From Bacteroidales bacterium (GTDB lineage Bacteria > Bacteroidota > Bacteroidia > Bacteroidales > B18-G4): a stretch of DNA of 6,197 bases. Below, piece after piece: positions 3,386 through 6,197 of this stretch. The notes under the pieces were generated by a model. That model was not told where the DNA came from and ran no database searches. It worked only from the letters and a program-made list of their open reading frames with translations. The position numbers and the translations under genes are program-made. Numbering within the stretch: the stretch's first letter is position 1; every line of letters begins with the position of its first letter. Location: the NCBI GenBank assembly GCA_023145125.1, contig JAGLEK010000473.1, forward strand, positions 1-6,197, read 5' to 3'.

Positions 3386-6040
3386 ATGAAAAAGCTGGCC
3401 CCAATTATCCTTGCCTTGCTGTTTCTCTGCCAGGCAGAGCTATCATCTCAGTCCTGCCTGCCAGAGGGGATTACTTTTTCGACGCAAGCTCAGATTGACG
3501 ATTTTCAGATAAACTATCCGGGTTGCACGCAAATAGAAGGATTTGTATTCATCGCAGGGAATGAAAATATCACCAATTTGAACGAATTAAATGTTATAGA
3601 ATCTATCGATGGAGATCTTACATTCCGTAATGCTAATGCGCTACCCAATTTGATGGGATTGAATAATCTGACCTCAATAGGTGGAAATCTATTGATCAGA
3701 GATAATGACAGTCTTGTCAGCTTATCAGGGCTTGAAAGCTTGATTTCTATTCAGGGAGATTTAGAAATTGGAGTAGATGATTGGCCATCTCTCGGTAGCA
3801 ATCCTTTGCTAATTAGTCTATCAGGATTGTCAAATTTAAATTCAATAGGGGGGGGCTTTGGAATTGTAGCGAATTACTCCCTGACAAATTTCGATGGTTT
3901 GACCAATCTTAAAAACATTGGCGGAAGCCTCGAGATTCAGTATAACTCCTCATTGATAGATTTTTCTGGCATGGATAGCCTGAGTTTCATTGGAAATTCC
4001 TTAATGGTTTATGACAATTATTCTCTTGTTGATTTTTCAGGACTGAAATCATTAACTTCAATCAATGGAAATGTAATTATTGGTGGATGTGAACTTTGGA
4101 AATTTTCACCGTGGGGTAATCCCTCATTGACAAGCTTATCGGGACTGGACAGTGTTTCCAGTATTGCGGGAAACCTTCATATCTGTGCTAATAATGATCT
4201 TATAAACCTAAGCGGATTGGATAACTTGACATCTATTGGGGGTGACCTTGAAATTCATCTTAATGATGCCCTTGCCAGTTTAACAGGACTTGAAACCTTA
4301 ACTTCTATTGGGGGGTCTATAAGAATTGGATATTTTCAGGAATATTATGGGGCTCCTTGTGGTAACAATTCCCTCACCATTTTATCGGGTTTGGAGGGCG
4401 TAACTTCCATTGCTGGATCTCTTCGTGTTGAAGAAAACCAAGCACTGACAAGTTTGTCAGGACTGGAAAATATAGATGCTGGATCTATTTCCTATTTGCG
4501 ATTAACTAATAATCCTTCATTAGGGACTTGCGAGGTTTATAGTGTATGTGATTACCTGTCTTCTCATACTGCCATGATCTCGTTTAATGCTTCTGGCTGC
4601 AACAGCGAGGAAGAAATTGAAGCGAGATGTGAAGGATTCCAATCCTGCCTGCCTGATGGCATCACTTTTTCGACTCAGGCTCAGATAGACAGTTTTCAAA
4701 TCAATTATCCCGGGTGCACGGAAATAGAGGGGGTTGTACATATTGAAGGAAGTGATATCACCGACCTCTCCGGCTTGAACAGTATCATGAGTATCGGAGA
4801 CCATTTGATCATTAAAGGAAATGACTCCCTTGCTTCTCTATCCGGCTTAGAGAACCTTAAGCATATTGATGGATTTTTGGTGATCGGATCGAATGATGTG
4901 CCAGGTGGTGGGCCAAATCCCATGCTAACTGATTTGACTGGCCTGGAAAACCTGGAGCAAATTGGGGGAGGCCTATCTGTTTGTAGAAACAATGCGCTGA
5001 TCAATTTTACCGGCCTGGAGAATTTAAGCAGCATGGGGGATAGGTTTTATTGTGCGCAAAATGCAAGCCTTCTTAATTTTATAGGACTGGAAGGGCTTGA
5101 CTCCATCGGCACCGATCTCATGGTGGGGGGAAATCCATCCCTCCAGGACTTCACAGGTCTAGAAGGTCTTAGCCGGATCAATGGATCATTGCAGCTTGGC
5201 GATTGTTATGTGGGTCTTGGTTTGGTGCTTGGAGGGAATGGACAGGCCAGTTTTGTGGGGCTACATAATATTGAGTATGTTGGCGGTGACTTGGATATAT
5301 GCAAAACCGAACGAACCCATATTAGTGGACTGGAAAAGCTGAGCTATGTCGGGGGCACGGTATCTATTCACCTTAACTACAATTTAGAAAGCTTGTCAGG
5401 CCTGGATTCTATAAAGTATATTGGCAATGGAATTGAAATCGGATGGTATAACGATTATAATGGTTCTTTTTGCGGAAATCCGGAACTTACCAGTATTGAA
5501 GCTTTGAAGGGTATTACCTCAGTAGGAGGTGGAGCTATTTCCATTGAGCGGAATCCTAAGCTACCGAGTTTATCAGGTTTGGATAATATTGATCCTTCTT
5601 CCATCGGAAGTATTTATATCTGGGATCAGAATACCTATTCGTTACATGGCCACTTAACTGATTGTTCAGTGAAAAGTATCTGTGAATATCTGAAATTGCC
5701 TGGAGCCAATGCTGTTTTTGGCCTAAATGCAAGTTATGATCAGGGTTGCAATAGCATGGAAGAAGTGGAACAAAATTGTGAGAATTTTGGAATACAAGAC
5801 CAGGAATCCATTCTGGCTGTAAATATTTTCCCTAACCCGGCCTCCGGAAAAGTAACTATTTCTGTCCCCGAAGGGGTGGAACTGTATTCTGTCAGAATAT
5901 ACAGTCATTTAGGGATAGACAAAAGACGAATTGATAAGCACGAAGAATATGTTGATATTTCTGATCTTCCTCAGGGCTTGTATATAATGGAGATTATCAC
6001 TGATTCGGGAAGAGAACGGAGAAAATTGATTGTGTATTGA
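3386..6040 (+). CDS. Large secreted leucine-rich solenoid protein, two tandem halves, T9SS sorting domain
   Basis: The 884 residues begin with a signal peptide (MKKLAPIILALLFLCQAELS; cleavage around 17-22; the Cys is not in a good lipobox). Two homologous halves follow, 23-419 and 420-802. Each has an N-cap (SCLP(E/D)GITFSTQAQID...NYPGC), a run of ~24-residue repeats with consensus LxSLSGLxNLxSIGGxLxIxxN, and a four-Cys C-cap. The first half has about 12 repeats, the second about 11. They resemble bacterial receptor-L-domain-like or LRR solenoids. Residues ~809-884 are a type A T9SS domain (VNIFPNPASGKVTIS ... DLPQGLYIMEI ... RRKLIVY). The likely location is the cell surface or outside, with a binding or adhesion role; the ligand is unknown and no enzyme motif is visible. 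The A-rich leader (CATTAAAAAAAAATC before the ATG) and the immediate signal peptide support the start. A G8 run at 3848-3855 is a frameshift risk. Confidence 0.92.
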   Translation: MKKLAPIILALLFLCQAELSSQSCLPEGITFSTQAQIDDFQINYPGCTQIEGFVFIAGNENITNLNELNVIESIDGDLTFRNANALPNLMGLNNLTSIGGNLLIRDNDSLVSLSGLESLISIQGDLEIGVDDWPSLGSNPLLISLSGLSNLNSIGGGFGIVANYSLTNFDGLTNLKNIGGSLEIQYNSSLIDFSGMDSLSFIGNSLMVYDNYSLVDFSGLKSLTSINGNVIIGGCELWKFSPWGNPSLTSLSGLDSVSSIAGNLHICANNDLINLSGLDNLTSIGGDLEIHLNDALASLTGLETLTSIGGSIRIGYFQEYYGAPCGNNSLTILSGLEGVTSIAGSLRVEENQALTSLSGLENIDAGSISYLRLTNNPSLGTCEVYSVCDYLSSHTAMISFNASGCNSEEEIEARCEGFQSCLPDGITFSTQAQIDSFQINYPGCTEIEGVVHIEGSDITDLSGLNSIMSIGDHLIIKGNDSLASLSGLENLKHIDGFLVIGSNDVPGGGPNPMLTDLTGLENLEQIGGGLSVCRNNALINFTGLENLSSMGDRFYCAQNASLLNFIGLEGLDSIGTDLMVGGNPSLQDFTGLEGLSRINGSLQLGDCYVGLGLVLGGNGQASFVGLHNIEYVGGDLDICKTERTHISGLEKLSYVGGTVSIHLNYNLESLSGLDSIKYIGNGIEIGWYNDYNGSFCGNPELTSIEALKGITSVGGGAISIERNPKLPSLSGLDNIDPSSIGSIYIWDQNTYSLHGHLTDCSVKSICEYLKLPGANAVFGLNASYDQGCNSMEEVEQNCENFGIQDQESILAVNIFPNPASGKVTISVPEGVELYSVRIYSHLGIDKRRIDKHEEYVDISDLPQGLYIMEIITDSGRERRKLIVY
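3452..4642 (+). repeat. Solenoid half A of the T9SS protein (residues 23-419)
   Basis: N-cap 23-61 (Cys24, Cys47) is followed by twelve repeats from 62 to 378. Nine are 24 or 25 residues. Three are extended: 110-141 (32), 214-247 (34) and 296-329 (34). Each extension follows an (L/I)xIG strand and ends in SNPL, GNPS or GNNS. The C-cap at 379-419 has Cys382, 388, 405 and 415 (C-x5-C-x16-C-x9-C), likely two disulfides outside the cell. Half B shares this architecture. Confidence 0.85.
3848..3855 (+). repeat. G8 homopolymer inside the solenoid gene
   Basis: Eight consecutive G encode Gly155-Gly157 in the fourth repeat of half A. Loss of one G would lead to a TAG five codons after the run begins to shift; gain of one G would reach a TAA after about 20 codons. 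Either would remove almost all of the protein, including the sorting domain. Confidence 0.9.
4643..5791 (+). repeat. Solenoid half B of the T9SS protein (residues 420-802)
   Basis: N-cap 420-457 (Cys421, Cys444) is followed by eleven repeats (458-756). Extended ones lie at 482-513, 586-620 and 667-700, matching the three in half A once one standard repeat near the start of A is skipped. The Cys residues inside the repeats keep register: Cys235/607, Cys267/639 and Cys325/696 are offset by 371-372, while the N-caps are offset by 397. The C-cap has Cys760, 766, 788 and 798 (C-x5-C-x21-C-x9-C). At DNA level the two N-cap coding regions (3452 and 4643 onward) are still visibly alike, so the duplication is internal to this gene. 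Confidence 0.85.
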
Positions 6041-6112
6041 TTCTTTTCTTCTGCCGGGCAATCAGTATAAAAGGGGTGAGACAGAACAAATTTTGCAAAA
6101 AGTTATATAATT

Positions 6113-6143
6113 TTTGCAGAATAGAAATTTTGATGTATTTTTG
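6113..6143 (+). promoter_or_regulatory. Strong Bacteroidota-type promoter for the tRNA gene
   Basis: TTTG (6113-6116), 19 nt, then TATTTTTG (6136-6143) matches TTTG-N19-TAnnTTTG at every fixed position. Transcription would begin near 6150, about 29 nt before the tRNA 5' end. No clear terminator for the upstream solenoid gene is visible in 6041-6112. Confidence 0.75.
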
Positions 6144-6178
6144 CAGTCCCAATTTTGGGAAAGTTCTTTATAAATTTT

Positions 6179-6197
6179 GGACTGGTAGTTCAGTTTG
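6179..6197 (+). tRNA. 5' end of a tRNA gene, probably tRNA-Asp (cut by window edge)
   Basis: GGACTGGTAGTTCAGTTTG fits the first 19 or so tRNA positions: acceptor strand GGACTGG, T8, A9, D-stem GTTC, A14, G15, a short T stretch and G18. GG....GTAGTTCAGT is characteristic of bacterial tRNA-Asp, which usually continues GGTTAGAAT; the anticodon lies outside the window, so identity is inferred. The ideal promoter just upstream supports a stable RNA gene. The tRNA call is good; the Asp call is moderate. Confidence 0.75.

Noticed and set aside
3386..3445. Lipoprotein signal in the solenoid protein
   Set aside because: The residues before the Cys are LFL, which do not fit a lipobox; the T9SS sorting domain explains the export route.
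4520..5034. Minus-strand open frames inside the solenoid gene
   Set aside because: They lie opposite repeat-encoding DNA of a well-supported gene and their repetitive sequence mirrors those repeats.
6041..6075. Terminator after the solenoid gene (TGCCGGGCA)
   Set aside because: The stem is 4 bp with a 1-base loop and no T-run follows.

Overview
The window looks like Bacteroidota chromosome, probably a Cytophagia-like or related environmental lineage (class is inference). Three things support this. Two proteins end in type IX secretion (T9SS) C-terminal sorting domains, which are essentially confined to this phylum. Coding starts have A/T-rich leaders without convincing Shine-Dalgarno sequences. 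Several promoters fit the Bacteroidota pattern TTTG-N19-21-TAnnTTTG.

Layout from left to right. Positions 1-175 hold no convincing gene but contain nested inverted repeats. Positions 176-2050 (minus) encode an acetyl-CoA carboxylase carboxyltransferase in which the alpha (AccA) and beta (AccD) subunits are one polypeptide, alpha first, with an incomplete beta-subunit zinc ribbon. Positions 2051-2289 are intergenic. They contain a possible 23-codon leader ORF, a copy of a ~50-nt leader element, a GC-rich heptamer tandem repeat, and a ten-codon remnant of a T9SS C-terminal tail lying in frame just after the next gene's stop codon. Positions 2290-2910 (minus) encode a small secreted protein: signal peptide, one fibronectin-III-like domain, T9SS sorting domain. 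Positions 2911-3385 are a divergent intergenic region with a promoter on each side and two degenerate copies of a GTCATT...GAGCGAAGCGA-type dispersed repeat. Positions 3386-6040 (plus) encode an 884-residue secreted protein built from two homologous ~390-residue leucine-rich solenoid halves and a T9SS sorting domain. Positions 6041-6178 hold a strong Bacteroidota-type promoter, and the window ends 19 nt into a tRNA gene, most likely tRNA-Asp.

The parts do not form one pathway. The carboxyltransferase is housekeeping: it makes malonyl-CoA together with a biotin carboxylase and biotin carrier encoded elsewhere. The two T9SS cargo proteins are transcribed divergently, and the short one is strikingly more A/T-rich than the carboxyltransferase gene; together they look like an accessory cell-surface island between the carboxyltransferase gene and the tRNA gene. 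The most notable points are the alpha-beta fusion with its altered zinc site, the stranded sorting-domain tail with a duplicated leader around the small T9SS gene, and the internal duplication of the large solenoid protein, which also carries a G8 run prone to frameshifting.
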